Assembly: GCF_000970685.1 (NCBI RefSeq)
Contig: NZ_LAJB01000003.1
Span: forward strand, 1 to 64,000
From: Domibacillus indicus
GTDB lineage: Bacteria; Bacillota; Bacilli; Bacillales; Domibacillaceae
Direction of reading: 5' to 3'
DNA: 64,000 nucleotides
Below the pieces are notes generated by a model. The model made no database searches, had not been told where the DNA came from, and worked only from the letters and a program-made list of their open reading frames with translations. This document shows positions 40,756-48,571 of the stretch, piece after piece. Position 1 is the first letter of the stretch, and each line of letters begins with the position of its first letter. The position numbers and the translations under genes were made by a program.

Positions 40756-43482
40756 CTATTCAGTCCCATCTGCTCCGGCCGCTTCATGTAAATGAGCGCA
40801 GCCGCTTTTCTTCTGTTTTTTAAACTGCTGATCGATTTCCGCAGCGGATACCGGCTTTCCGAAAAGATAGCCCTGCATTTCCCGGCAGTTTACTTCCTTT
40901 AAAACAGAAGCCTGGCTTTCACTTTCAACTCCTTCGGCAATTACATGCAAATCGAGGTTCCGGGCCAGATGGACAATCGACGTCAGGACAGTCTGGCCCG
41001 CTTTGCTGCTGCCGATTTTGCTGATAAACTCCCGGGCAATTTTTACGCGGTCGACCGGATAGCCCGCCAGATAGGACAGAGAGGAATAGCCTGTGCCAAA
41101 ATCATCAATAGAGATCGTAATTCCAAGCTGCTTTAACGCCTGTAATTTGAAAATCACATCATTCAATTGATTTAATGCCGTTGTCTCGGTAATCTCCAGT
41201 TCAATGAAGTGAGGCTCTGCGTTTGTTTCTTTCAATATTTCCGCGACAGTATCAACCAGGTTTTCCTGATAGAGCTGATATGGTGATAAATTGACCGCTA
41301 CCTTCACCCGATGGCCTTCATCATTCCACTTTTTCACCTGTCTGCAGGCTTCATAAAGCACCCAGTTTCCAATCGGCAGAATCAAGCCGGTTTCTTCCGC
41401 CAGCGGCACAAAATCACCGGGAAAAACCACTCCCAAAGAAGGGTGATTCCAGCGCAGCAGCGCTTCAAGGCCGATAATTTCTCCCCTTTCCACATCAATC
41501 TGCGGCTGATAATGAAGAAACAGCTCCTGCTTTTGTAGAGCCTGGCCAAGATCTTTTTCGATCAGCGTTTTTTTCAAAAAATGCTGACCGGTTTCACTAT
41601 AAAACCGGTAATGCCCCTTGCCGTTTTCTTTTACCTGGTACATGGCAAGATCCGCTTTTTTCAGCATGCTGTCCGGTGCTGTGCCGTTTCCATCATAAAA
41701 GGCAGCCCCAATGCTTGGTGTGCTCGCAATTTCGTGGCCTTTTATATGATATGGCTTATGCAAAGAATCGAGAATGGTCCCGGCCGCCTGCTCCGCCTCT
41801 TCCCTGCCTGAAAGGCCTTTAATAAGCAGCGTAAATTCATCTCCGCCCTGGCGCGCGACGATGTCTTTGTCCCTGACGCAGTTTTTTAGCCGGTCCGCAA
41901 CCGCTTTGAGCAGCTGGTCACCTATATCATGGCCGAGGGTGTCATTGATGTTTTTAAAACGGTCAAGGTCAATGAAGAAAACCGCAAACGCTTCATTCGC
42001 CTGTTCTGCGGCTGCCGCCGTTTGCGCCAGTTCTTTTTCAAAGCGGGCCCGGTTAAACAGGCCGGTTAATGAATCACGGTAAGCGAGATATTTAATTTGT
42101 TCTTCATTTTTCTTATTTTCTGTTATATCCTTGCCGATCCCGAAAATGCCGACCATTTTATTTTTCACGATAATCGGTATATTCGTCACATTCATATGAT
42201 AAAACTCGCCCATTTTATTGCAGAATGAGAGTTCATAGCTTTGTGACCTGGCTTCCGTTAGTTTCGATAGATAATCCCGCCCTGTTTTCGGGCTGTGTTC
42301 AGGAATAGAAGCCGCCAGAGAAGATAAAGGCATTCCTGCGAGCTCTTTTTGCTCATAGCCTAAAAGAGCCGCCCCGGCCGTATTGACACTTTCAAAGTTT
42401 CCTTCCAAATCAAGCGAGTAAACGGCATCCGGATGATACTCAAAAAGAGATTTATAGCGCTCTTTACTAATCTCCAGCTCCTCCGCTTTTTGAGACAGCG
42501 TATCAAGCAGCCGCCGGTTTTCCAGAATCATAAACACCTGCCTGATCATCACGAGAATAATAGAAACCGCACATCCAATCGTTACCGCATCCAGTTCATG
42601 TGATCTGACAATCATAAAAACAAACAGAACAGCCACATTTATGTAAGGCAGTGAAAGGCGAAGAAAATCTGTTTTTGGAACCACTGGCTTTTCTGCCCGG
42701 GCTTCCCTGCTGTCTGCTGGCTCCGTTTTTTGAAGAATGCCCGCAAAGCCAACAAGCAAAAGGCCAAGAATAAAAAGCGGATCTACAAGGCTTCCGGAGA
42801 AATACTGGTCAATAGAAACGAAATACAAAAAAATCGTATCAGCAGAAATTTGGACGATTAAGCCGGCAAAAATAAAAAAAGCGATATTCGGCTGCAGCGT
42901 TTCCCGCCGGCTGAAATAAATACTGAGCGCGCTCACTAAAAGAGCCAGGTCCCCAACCGGATAAGCCAGTGAAATACCTAAAGCGAAATGGGTGCTATCC
43001 GGCTGCAGCATAATGGGCCGGATAATATACTGCCAGCTGAACGTAAAAGCCACCGTCATCATGATGGTCATGTCGAAAAGAAACCGGGCCAGCTCAAGCT
43101 GTTTTTTTTGTTTTTTTATCCTGGAAACAAAAGCTGCCAGAAAAAATACCATCTGTAAAATATAAAATAAATCCGGCGATCCGGGAAAAGGCGTTTCTTT
43201 CCCCAAAATACTTTCATAATACATCCACAGCAGCTCTGCTAGAAAATAGCTGAAGCTGCCGAGAAACAAAAACAGCCAGAAAAACATGTCCGGCCGGCGG
43301 CTTCGTTTAAAGGCGGCACCGAGCCATACCGCCCCGATTAAACTTCCCAAAAGAGAGAAAAAATTCCCTCCCCAGGTGAGCACTTCCGTTTCGCCTTTCC
43401 ACACCATAATCCATATGTAGTATGAAGCAATAAAGATGATTATAAAGAACATCCAAAAAAGGTTTGTTTTTTTATAATCCAT
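40756..43482 (-). CDS. Membrane PAS-GGDEF-EAL cyclic-di-GMP protein
   Basis: The 908-residue protein has about nine N-terminal membrane helices (residues 9-300), a short coiled coil, a PAS domain (about 345-455), a GGDEF domain (about 465-630) and an EAL domain (about 645-890). The diguanylate cyclase site reads RQGGDEF near residue 545 and is intact. The phosphodiesterase site reads GLEALLRW near residue 672, and the IDDFGTGYSSL and FISKIG stretches are present. Both activities are therefore possible, and the net output is probably set by the PAS and membrane inputs. The ATG follows GAGGGGG. Confidence 0.92.
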   Translation of the reverse strand: MDYKKTNLFWMFFIIIFIASYYIWIMVWKGETEVLTWGGNFFSLLGSLIGAVWLGAAFKRSRRPDMFFWLFLFLGSFSYFLAELLWMYYESILGKETPFPGSPDLFYILQMVFFLAAFVSRIKKQKKQLELARFLFDMTIMMTVAFTFSWQYIIRPIMLQPDSTHFALGISLAYPVGDLALLVSALSIYFSRRETLQPNIAFFIFAGLIVQISADTIFLYFVSIDQYFSGSLVDPLFILGLLLVGFAGILQKTEPADSREARAEKPVVPKTDFLRLSLPYINVAVLFVFMIVRSHELDAVTIGCAVSIILVMIRQVFMILENRRLLDTLSQKAEELEISKERYKSLFEYHPDAVYSLDLEGNFESVNTAGAALLGYEQKELAGMPLSSLAASIPEHSPKTGRDYLSKLTEARSQSYELSFCNKMGEFYHMNVTNIPIIVKNKMVGIFGIGKDITENKKNEEQIKYLAYRDSLTGLFNRARFEKELAQTAAAAEQANEAFAVFFIDLDRFKNINDTLGHDIGDQLLKAVADRLKNCVRDKDIVARQGGDEFTLLIKGLSGREEAEQAAGTILDSLHKPYHIKGHEIASTPSIGAAFYDGNGTAPDSMLKKADLAMYQVKENGKGHYRFYSETGQHFLKKTLIEKDLGQALQKQELFLHYQPQIDVERGEIIGLEALLRWNHPSLGVVFPGDFVPLAEETGLILPIGNWVLYEACRQVKKWNDEGHRVKVAVNLSPYQLYQENLVDTVAEILKETNAEPHFIELEITETTALNQLNDVIFKLQALKQLGITISIDDFGTGYSSLSYLAGYPVDRVKIAREFISKIGSSKAGQTVLTSIVHLARNLDLHVIAEGVESESQASVLKEVNCREMQGYLFGKPVSAAEIDQQFKKQKKSGCAHLHEAAGADGTE

Positions 43483-43571
43483 TAGTCACAACCCCCTCAT
43501 TCAATCAAAGTCCTTTTCCCCTCCTTTTAAGCAATTAAACCTCTTTTTAGTCGTATTTTCCCTGTGTCTAT

Positions 43572-44264
43572 CTACACAATAGACGGCCGATTTTTGCGGA
43601 TTTTCAGCATAGAGTGAGCATTGCGCTGAAATTCATATGGAACGCGGATTTCTTCCGTTTCACAGCCCCGTTCATGAAGAATGTTGATGATTTCCTCCAA
43701 ATGCTCGTACCGGTTTCCTGCCAGGCTGACAAGCGGAAAAATCCGGATTTCTTCCTTTGCCACACGCAGCAGTTCTTCGATCACTTGAAGATGAAATCGT
43801 TTATCAAGCCGGTCACTGTAAGTGAATAAAAAGTGTGCAGATAAAATCAGGTCGAACTCACCGTCTTGAAATGGCAGCTTCGGCAGGACAGCCGGGACGT
43901 AGCGTTCCGGATGAGCAGCCATATGTGCCGCACAGTCGGAAAGCGCCCGGGTGCGGTGCTCAGCAAGGTCCGCCACGCTGCGAAAATAATCCCAGACGTA
44001 CTGCTCGCGGGCCTGTTCCACGCTTTCCATTGCATGCTTTACATCCAGCTTTCCTTTTGCGGCAAGCGCCTCTCCCTCGTGACAGTACGCAATATCACAT
44101 GCTGTAATGTCCAGCCCCTGCTGCCCGCCGGCTGCTGTAAATGAACACGCACCAGCCGGACAGTCGAGCACCTTTTTCCCCTGCAGCTCATCCATAGACA
44201 AAGAAAACATTGCCATATACTCCTCAAACGTACGGCCAATAAAAACAATTCGGTTTAATTCCAT
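43572..44264 (-). CDS. Class I SAM-dependent methyltransferase under Trp T-box control
   Basis: The 230-residue protein has the Rossmann motif I in GKKVLDCPAGACSFTAAGGQQG near residue 30, an acidic residue closing strand 2 in DITACDIAYC, and a later DGEFDLILSAHFLFTY motif like post-II of class I enzymes. The substrate is unknown, and the sequence gives no strong hint. The start at 44264 follows AAAGGAGTGAGAGG. Directly upstream is a T-box leader with a tryptophan specifier, so the gene should be induced when charged tRNA-Trp is scarce. It is monocistronic, as the next gene on that strand (GGDEF-EAL) has its own ribosome binding site after a 90-bp gap. Confidence 0.88.
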   Translation of the reverse strand: MELNRIVFIGRTFEEYMAMFSLSMDELQGKKVLDCPAGACSFTAAGGQQGLDITACDIAYCHEGEALAAKGKLDVKHAMESVEQAREQYVWDYFRSVADLAEHRTRALSDCAAHMAAHPERYVPAVLPKLPFQDGEFDLILSAHFLFTYSDRLDKRFHLQVIEELLRVAKEEIRIFPLVSLAGNRYEHLEEIINILHERGCETEEIRVPYEFQRNAHSMLKIRKNRPSIV

Positions 44265-44289
44265 TCCTCTCACTCCTTTTTTAGAAATA

Positions 44290-44557
44290 AAAAAAGGCCT
44301 CCCATCCTTAAAAAGGACGGAAGACCCGCGGTGCCACCTTTGTTCGTTCCATAAGAAACGCGCTTATCCGGACGGGCTGAAAAGCCGATCCTTTGCCTGT
44401 TTTACCGGTCAGGCGATCCGCCGCCGCCTACTCCTCGTTCAGCGGGGTGCTCCGAAGCCCATTCCCCAGCCGTCCCGCACGGATTTTCACCATTCATCCG
44501 CTCTCTGCATTGTTCCGGCTGTGTACTTTTCTTCATCATGGCATTGCATTTTCATTT
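44290..44557 (-). ncRNA. T-box riboswitch, tRNA-Trp type
   Basis: On the minus strand the leader shows, in order: the stem I opening AGAGAGCGG; the specifier loop GAA-TGG-GCTTCGGAGC with TGG (Trp) at 44459-44461; the GAACGAGGAGTAG element; the T-box AAAGGTGGCACCGCGG near 44327-44340; and a terminator of GGTCTTCCGTCC/GGATGGGAGGCC followed by seven T. The antiterminator bulge is TGGC, which pairs with a discriminator G and CCA. That agrees with tRNA-Trp (discriminator G). The regulated gene is the methyltransferase. Confidence 0.9.
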
Positions 44558-44563
44558 TTTTTC

Positions 44564-44592
44564 AGTTTAGAGGGCAAGGAAAAAAATAGCAA
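44564..44592 (-). promoter_or_regulatory. Sigma-A promoter of the Trp T-box transcript
   Basis: TTGCTA and TAAACT with a 17-base spacer on the minus strand lie just before the T-box leader. Confidence 0.55.
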
Positions 44593-44673
44593 GCCTTTTT
44601 GTTTAACAGTAAGTGAATAGAGTCCGCTGCTCCCCTTATCCCATCAATTTTTGCATAATTTCCTCAATTCGCA

Positions 44674-44702
44674 TTGACAAACAGGCAAATCGGTAATACG
44701 AT
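44674..44702 (+). promoter_or_regulatory. Sigma-A promoter of leuA
   Basis: A perfect -35 box TTGACA, a 17-base spacer and the -10 box TACGAT lie directly upstream of the Leu T-box. Confidence 0.8.
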
Positions 44703-44711
44703 GGAAAAAAC

Positions 44712-44968
44712 AAAACGATGAAACGCTTCGATTGGGAGCATTAAGGAATCGTGATTGTCAAGAGAGCTGCCGCTTTGGTGAAAGGCAGTCAATCGCTTCC
44801 CCAACTCGCCCATGAGCGGCAAAGCCGAAAATACCAGGAGTAAGCTTTGACGGACGCCCCGTAATCAGCTTTTAAGCGGGTTTATGTGCATGCATAAGCC
44901 AACAAGAGTGGTACCACGGAAGGTTAACGCCTGTCGTCTCTTTACAGAGATGGCGGGCGTTTTTTATG
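44712..44968 (+). ncRNA. T-box riboswitch, tRNA-Leu type
   Basis: The leader shows the stem I opening AGAGAGCTGCCGC with the GGTGAAA loop. The specifier loop is AA-CTC-GCCCATGAGC with CTC (Leu) at 44805-44807. The T-box is AACAAGAGTGGTACCACGG, and a terminator AACGCC...GGGCGTTTTTT ends at about 44966. The bulge is TGGT, which pairs with a discriminator A, as in tRNA-Leu. The gene downstream, leuA, is the expected target. Confidence 0.95.
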
Positions 44969-44997
44969 TTAGCCCGAAAAACGAAAGGATGATCATG

Positions 44998-46686
44998 ATG
45001 AAAAATGTATCGAAATATACGCGCAATTATTTTATGCCGCCGGCAGCCAGCTTAAACTGGACTCAAAAAGAATACATTACGGAAGCGCCGATCTGGTGCA
45101 GCGTAGATTTGCGGGACGGGAACCAGGCATTGATTATCCCGATGAACCTCCAGGAAAAATTGGAGTATTTCCAGGTGCTTGTCGATGTTGGCTTTAAAGA
45201 AATCGAGGTCGGCTTCCCCGCTGCTTCCGAAACCGAGTACACATTCCTTCGCACATTGATTGAGCAGGATTTGATTCCGGATGATGTGACCATCCAGGTA
45301 TTGACACAGTCCCGCGAGCACATTATCAAGAAAACCTTTGAATCGCTCCGCGGCGCGAAAAATGCGGTTGTGCATTTATATAACTCTACTTCTCTTGCAC
45401 AGCGCGAGCAGGTATTCAAGCGTTCAAAAGAAGAAATTAAAGAAATTGCTGTCAGCGGTGCAAAGCTGTTAAATAAATATGCCGCCGAAGTAGAAGGGAA
45501 TTTTAAATTCCAGTATTCTCCGGAAAGCTTTACGGGAACAGAGATTGAATTTGCGCTTGATGTATGCAACAGTGTGCTTGATGTATGGCAGCCGGCCGCC
45601 GATAACAAAGTCATTATCAACCTGCCGGCAACCGTGTCGATGTCCATGCCGCACGTATACGCCAGCCAGATTGAATTTATGAGTGAAAATATGAAATACC
45701 GTGAAAATGTTATTTTATCGCTTCACCCGCATAATGACCGCGGAACTGGCGTAGCAGATGCGGAGCTTGGCATGCTTGCCGGCGCGGACCGCGTAGAAGG
45801 CACATTATTCGGCAATGGCGAGCGGACAGGCAATGTTGATATTGTGACACTGGCCTTGAATATGTACACACACGGCATTGATCCAAAGCTCAACTTAACG
45901 AATCTGCCGGCTATCCAGGAAGTGTACGAGCGCGTAACCCGCATGACGGTTCCGGACCGCCAGCCATATGCCGGCAAGCTTGTATTTACCGCTTTCTCCG
46001 GCTCCCACCAGGATGCAATCGCCAAGGGCATGAAGTGGCGTGAGCAGGAAGAGCGCGAGCACTGGACCGTACCGTATTTGCCGGTTGACCCAGAGGATAT
46101 CGGGCGCGAGTATGAAGGTGAGGTAATCCGCATTAACAGCCAGTCCGGCAAAGGCGGCATCGGCTACCTGCTTGAGCAGACATATGGCTTTGAACTTCCG
46201 CCAAAAATGCGCGAAACACTCGGCTATAAAGTAAAAGACGTCTCTGACCGCAACCAGAAAGAATTGATGACGAATGAAATTCATGACATTTTCATGGAAG
46301 AGTTTGTCAACGTCAACACACCGGCTGAACTTGTCGATTATACATTTGAAGGCAAGGAAACGGCTAAAACAACGATTCAGGTAAAAATAAAGGGAGAAAC
46401 AAACGAGTGGCACGGCACCGGCAATGGCCGTCTGGACGCCATTAATAACGCGCTTCAAGCAGAGCTTGGCATCTCCTATACCGATTTAACATACAAAGAA
46501 CATGCCCAGTCGATCGGCTCACAGGCGAATGCCGTTTCTTATGTAAGCATTACCTCTGAAAACGGCACCGTGTACTGGGGCTGCGGCATTGATCCGGATA
46601 TTATGAATTCTTCCATCAAAGCATTGTTCGGTGCAGTGAATAACCTGTTAAAAGTAGAACAGGAACGCTTTGCGGCTGCAAAGTAA
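44998..46686 (+). CDS. leuA: 2-Isopropylmalate synthase, yeast-type (LeuA2)
   Basis: The 562-residue enzyme condenses acetyl-CoA and 2-oxoisovalerate in the first step of leucine synthesis. The TIM barrel shows the metal and substrate motifs VDLRDGNQA and LHPHNDRGTG. The C-terminal leucine-binding LeuA dimer domain begins near residue 430. The RDGNQ motif and the overall length put it in the fungal/actinobacterial-like branch rather than the shorter one usual in ilv-leu operons of Bacillus. It stands alone with its own T-box, so other leu genes must be elsewhere. The start is taken at the second ATG (44998), eight bases after AAAGGA. Confidence 0.95.
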   Translation: MKNVSKYTRNYFMPPAASLNWTQKEYITEAPIWCSVDLRDGNQALIIPMNLQEKLEYFQVLVDVGFKEIEVGFPAASETEYTFLRTLIEQDLIPDDVTIQVLTQSREHIIKKTFESLRGAKNAVVHLYNSTSLAQREQVFKRSKEEIKEIAVSGAKLLNKYAAEVEGNFKFQYSPESFTGTEIEFALDVCNSVLDVWQPAADNKVIINLPATVSMSMPHVYASQIEFMSENMKYRENVILSLHPHNDRGTGVADAELGMLAGADRVEGTLFGNGERTGNVDIVTLALNMYTHGIDPKLNLTNLPAIQEVYERVTRMTVPDRQPYAGKLVFTAFSGSHQDAIAKGMKWREQEEREHWTVPYLPVDPEDIGREYEGEVIRINSQSGKGGIGYLLEQTYGFELPPKMRETLGYKVKDVSDRNQKELMTNEIHDIFMEEFVNVNTPAELVDYTFEGKETAKTTIQVKIKGETNEWHGTGNGRLDAINNALQAELGISYTDLTYKEHAQSIGSQANAVSYVSITSENGTVYWGCGIDPDIMNSSIKALFGAVNNLLKVEQERFAAAK

Positions 46687-46689
46687 ACG

Positions 46690-46719
46690 AAAAACCGCTT
46701 CCCGGCCGGAAGCGGTTTT
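46690..46719. terminator. Terminator between leuA and DUF421 genes
   Basis: AAAACCGCTTCC and GGAAGCGGTTTT pair with a CGGCC loop between convergent stop codons. Confidence 0.9.
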
Positions 46720-46739
46720 CTTCAAGTTCTTTTTCCAGC

Positions 46740-47282
46740 TTACTTTTCTATCTTTTGAGCCAGATGCGCTCTCTCCGTTTCTTCCAGGACATTATCCAGT
46801 GCAGAAGCCGGGCGGTCTGATTTTTTTACAACGGATAAGCTTCCGTCTGTCTCCAGCACGATCGCTTTTACTTTTTCCAGAGAAGCAATCCCGCTCGAGC
46901 GGGCAGCCTGAAGCATCTCTGCTTCCAGCACCCGCTCTTTTTTCATAACGGACCGCAGGAAATGGCCGTCATAGAACAAAAGGACTGGATTCGATTTAAT
47001 CAATTCAGCAGTCGTGTTCGACCGCATAGACAGCCAGGCGATTGCATACTGAAGGCCGATTAACACAAAAAAAGCCGTCAATCCCTGTACAAGTGAAACA
47101 TCCTTGCTTAATAAAATGGTTGCCAGCGTTGAGCCGAGCGCGACCGTTACAATAAGATCAAATGCATTCATTTTTGAAAGCGTCCGTTTTCCCGATATGC
47201 GCAGAAAAACAATGAGACCGACATAAGCCAGAACACCGACCATGAGTGTCCGCTCCACCGCTTCCCATCCATTAAAAAACAT
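46740..47282 (-). CDS. DUF421-family membrane protein (YetF type)
   Basis: The 180-residue protein has three membrane helices (about 12-30, 40-58, 65-83) and a soluble C-terminal region with the family pattern KSNPVLLFYDGHFLRSVMKKERV and EKVKAIVLETDGSLSVVKK. Several paralogues exist in spore formers, some made in the forespore (the SpoVA-associated YetF and YrbG types). This shorter form lacks the second C-terminal repeat. The ATG follows AAAAGGAGGG. Its function is not firmly known. Confidence 0.85.
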   Translation of the reverse strand: MFFNGWEAVERTLMVGVLAYVGLIVFLRISGKRTLSKMNAFDLIVTVALGSTLATILLSKDVSLVQGLTAFFVLIGLQYAIAWLSMRSNTTAELIKSNPVLLFYDGHFLRSVMKKERVLEAEMLQAARSSGIASLEKVKAIVLETDGSLSVVKKSDRPASALDNVLEETERAHLAQKIEK

Positions 47283-47386
47283 GCACGTCCCTCCTTTTCC
47301 CCCTCATTCCCTACCTGAAAGAGAACAAACTTGATATAGGGGGACCGGCATGACCGAACTGTTTTCCTGGAAAGCATGCAAAATAA

Positions 47387-47506
47387 AACAGAGTGTACCG
47401 GGCACACTCTGTTCAGGCTGTTGGCAAACGCTTGCTTTCGGCGGCGTTCCTGGAGGAACAAACGTTTTCAGTCATTCTGCTTTCTAACATTGTCTTACAC
47501 TCTGTT
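47387..47506 (+). repeat. Dispersed terminator-linked repeat, copy 4 (internally deleted)
   Basis: This copy keeps the left end (CAGGCTGTTGGCAAACGC) and the right end (AACGTTTTCAGTCATTCTGC to TTGTCTTACACTCTGTT) but lacks about 70 bp of the middle. The left boundary is the hairpin AACAGAGTGT...ACACTCTGTT (47387-47413). The right boundary is the half-site ACACTCTGTT (47497-47506), repeated directly. The right end abuts the stop codon of the ABC ATPase gene. Confidence 0.8.
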
Positions 47507-48571
47507 TTAAAATACAGGGACTTCTATTCTTTTGGCTGCTTTGACGGATACGCTGACGGTGTCGCCTATTTGAAACCTCCGGGCAAAAATCGGCTGATGA
47601 ACGATCCATATTTCATTGTCAACTTCAACGGAGTAATGGACTTCCTTGCCCTGATACTGGACGGATAAAACCGTCCCTTTTAATCCTTCCGCTGACCCGC
47701 CGGCCAGCTGCCACTGCTCCGGGCGGACCGGACAAAGCCCTTCTTTTTTTAACGAGTCGGTTATGCCGATATCCGGCCACGATTCCCACGGAAAAGCCTC
47801 CGGGCAAAACTGGCCGTTGTCCCACTTTCCTTTAATCATATTGCATTTTCCGACGAAAGAAGCAACAAAAGCCGTTTCTGGTTTTGTATACACTTCTTCC
47901 GGGGAACCGATCTGTTCGATTTTCCCACCGTTCATAACCACAATCTTATCCGCCATTGCCAGCGCCTCACCCTGATCATGAGTTACATATATAATAGAAG
48001 CCTGTGTTTCACGGTGAATACGCTGAATTTCGTTTCTCATCTCCATGCGCAGTTCTACATCAAGCGCGCTGAGCGGTTCATCCATCAGCAAAATGTCCGG
48101 CAGCGGCGCAATCGCCCGGGCGAGTGCCACCCGCTGCTTTTGCCCGCCCGAAAGCTCGGAGGGATAACGGTCAAACAATTGCTCAAGCCCGACCAGTTTT
48201 AACACGTGCTGCGCCCGGGCAACAATATCCTGCTTCCACTCTTCACGCGTATGCCGGTGATGGCGGATCGGAAATGCCACATGGTCATATACCGTCATAT
48301 GCGGCCAGAGCGCAAAGGATTGAAACACCATGCCGATATTGCGCTTTTCAGGCGGGATAAGCTCGCTTTTAGAAGCAGACAGCCGCCCATCCATGTAAAT
48401 CTCTCCTGACGAAGGCTTCATAAATCCGGCCAAAAGCTTCAGCAGTGTTGTTTTGCCGCAGCCGGACGGCCCGAGAATCGCCGTAAACTCGCTTCTTTTC
48501 AATTCAAGATTTACTGAATGAAGCGCGGTAAAAGGTCCGTACTGCTTTGTTACATTATGAAGCTGAATCAT
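47507..48571 (-). CDS. ABC importer ATPase, ferric/putrescine class
   Basis: The 354-residue ATPase shows Walker A GPSGCGKTT, the Q-loop, the signature LSGGQKQRVALARA, Walker B ILLMDEPLSALD and the switch histidine in YVTHDQGEA. A C-terminal TOBE domain (about 270-350) completes the CUT1/FbpC type. It energises the fused permease whose gene overlaps its start by four bases. The substrate of the system follows from the binding protein and is uncertain: ferric ion, thiamine, phosphonates and polyamines use this class. Confidence 0.88.
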   Translation of the reverse strand: MIQLHNVTKQYGPFTALHSVNLELKRSEFTAILGPSGCGKTTLLKLLAGFMKPSSGEIYMDGRLSASKSELIPPEKRNIGMVFQSFALWPHMTVYDHVAFPIRHHRHTREEWKQDIVARAQHVLKLVGLEQLFDRYPSELSGGQKQRVALARAIAPLPDILLMDEPLSALDVELRMEMRNEIQRIHRETQASIIYVTHDQGEALAMADKIVVMNGGKIEQIGSPEEVYTKPETAFVASFVGKCNMIKGKWDNGQFCPEAFPWESWPDIGITDSLKKEGLCPVRPEQWQLAGGSAEGLKGTVLSVQYQGKEVHYSVEVDNEIWIVHQPIFARRFQIGDTVSVSVKAAKRIEVPVF

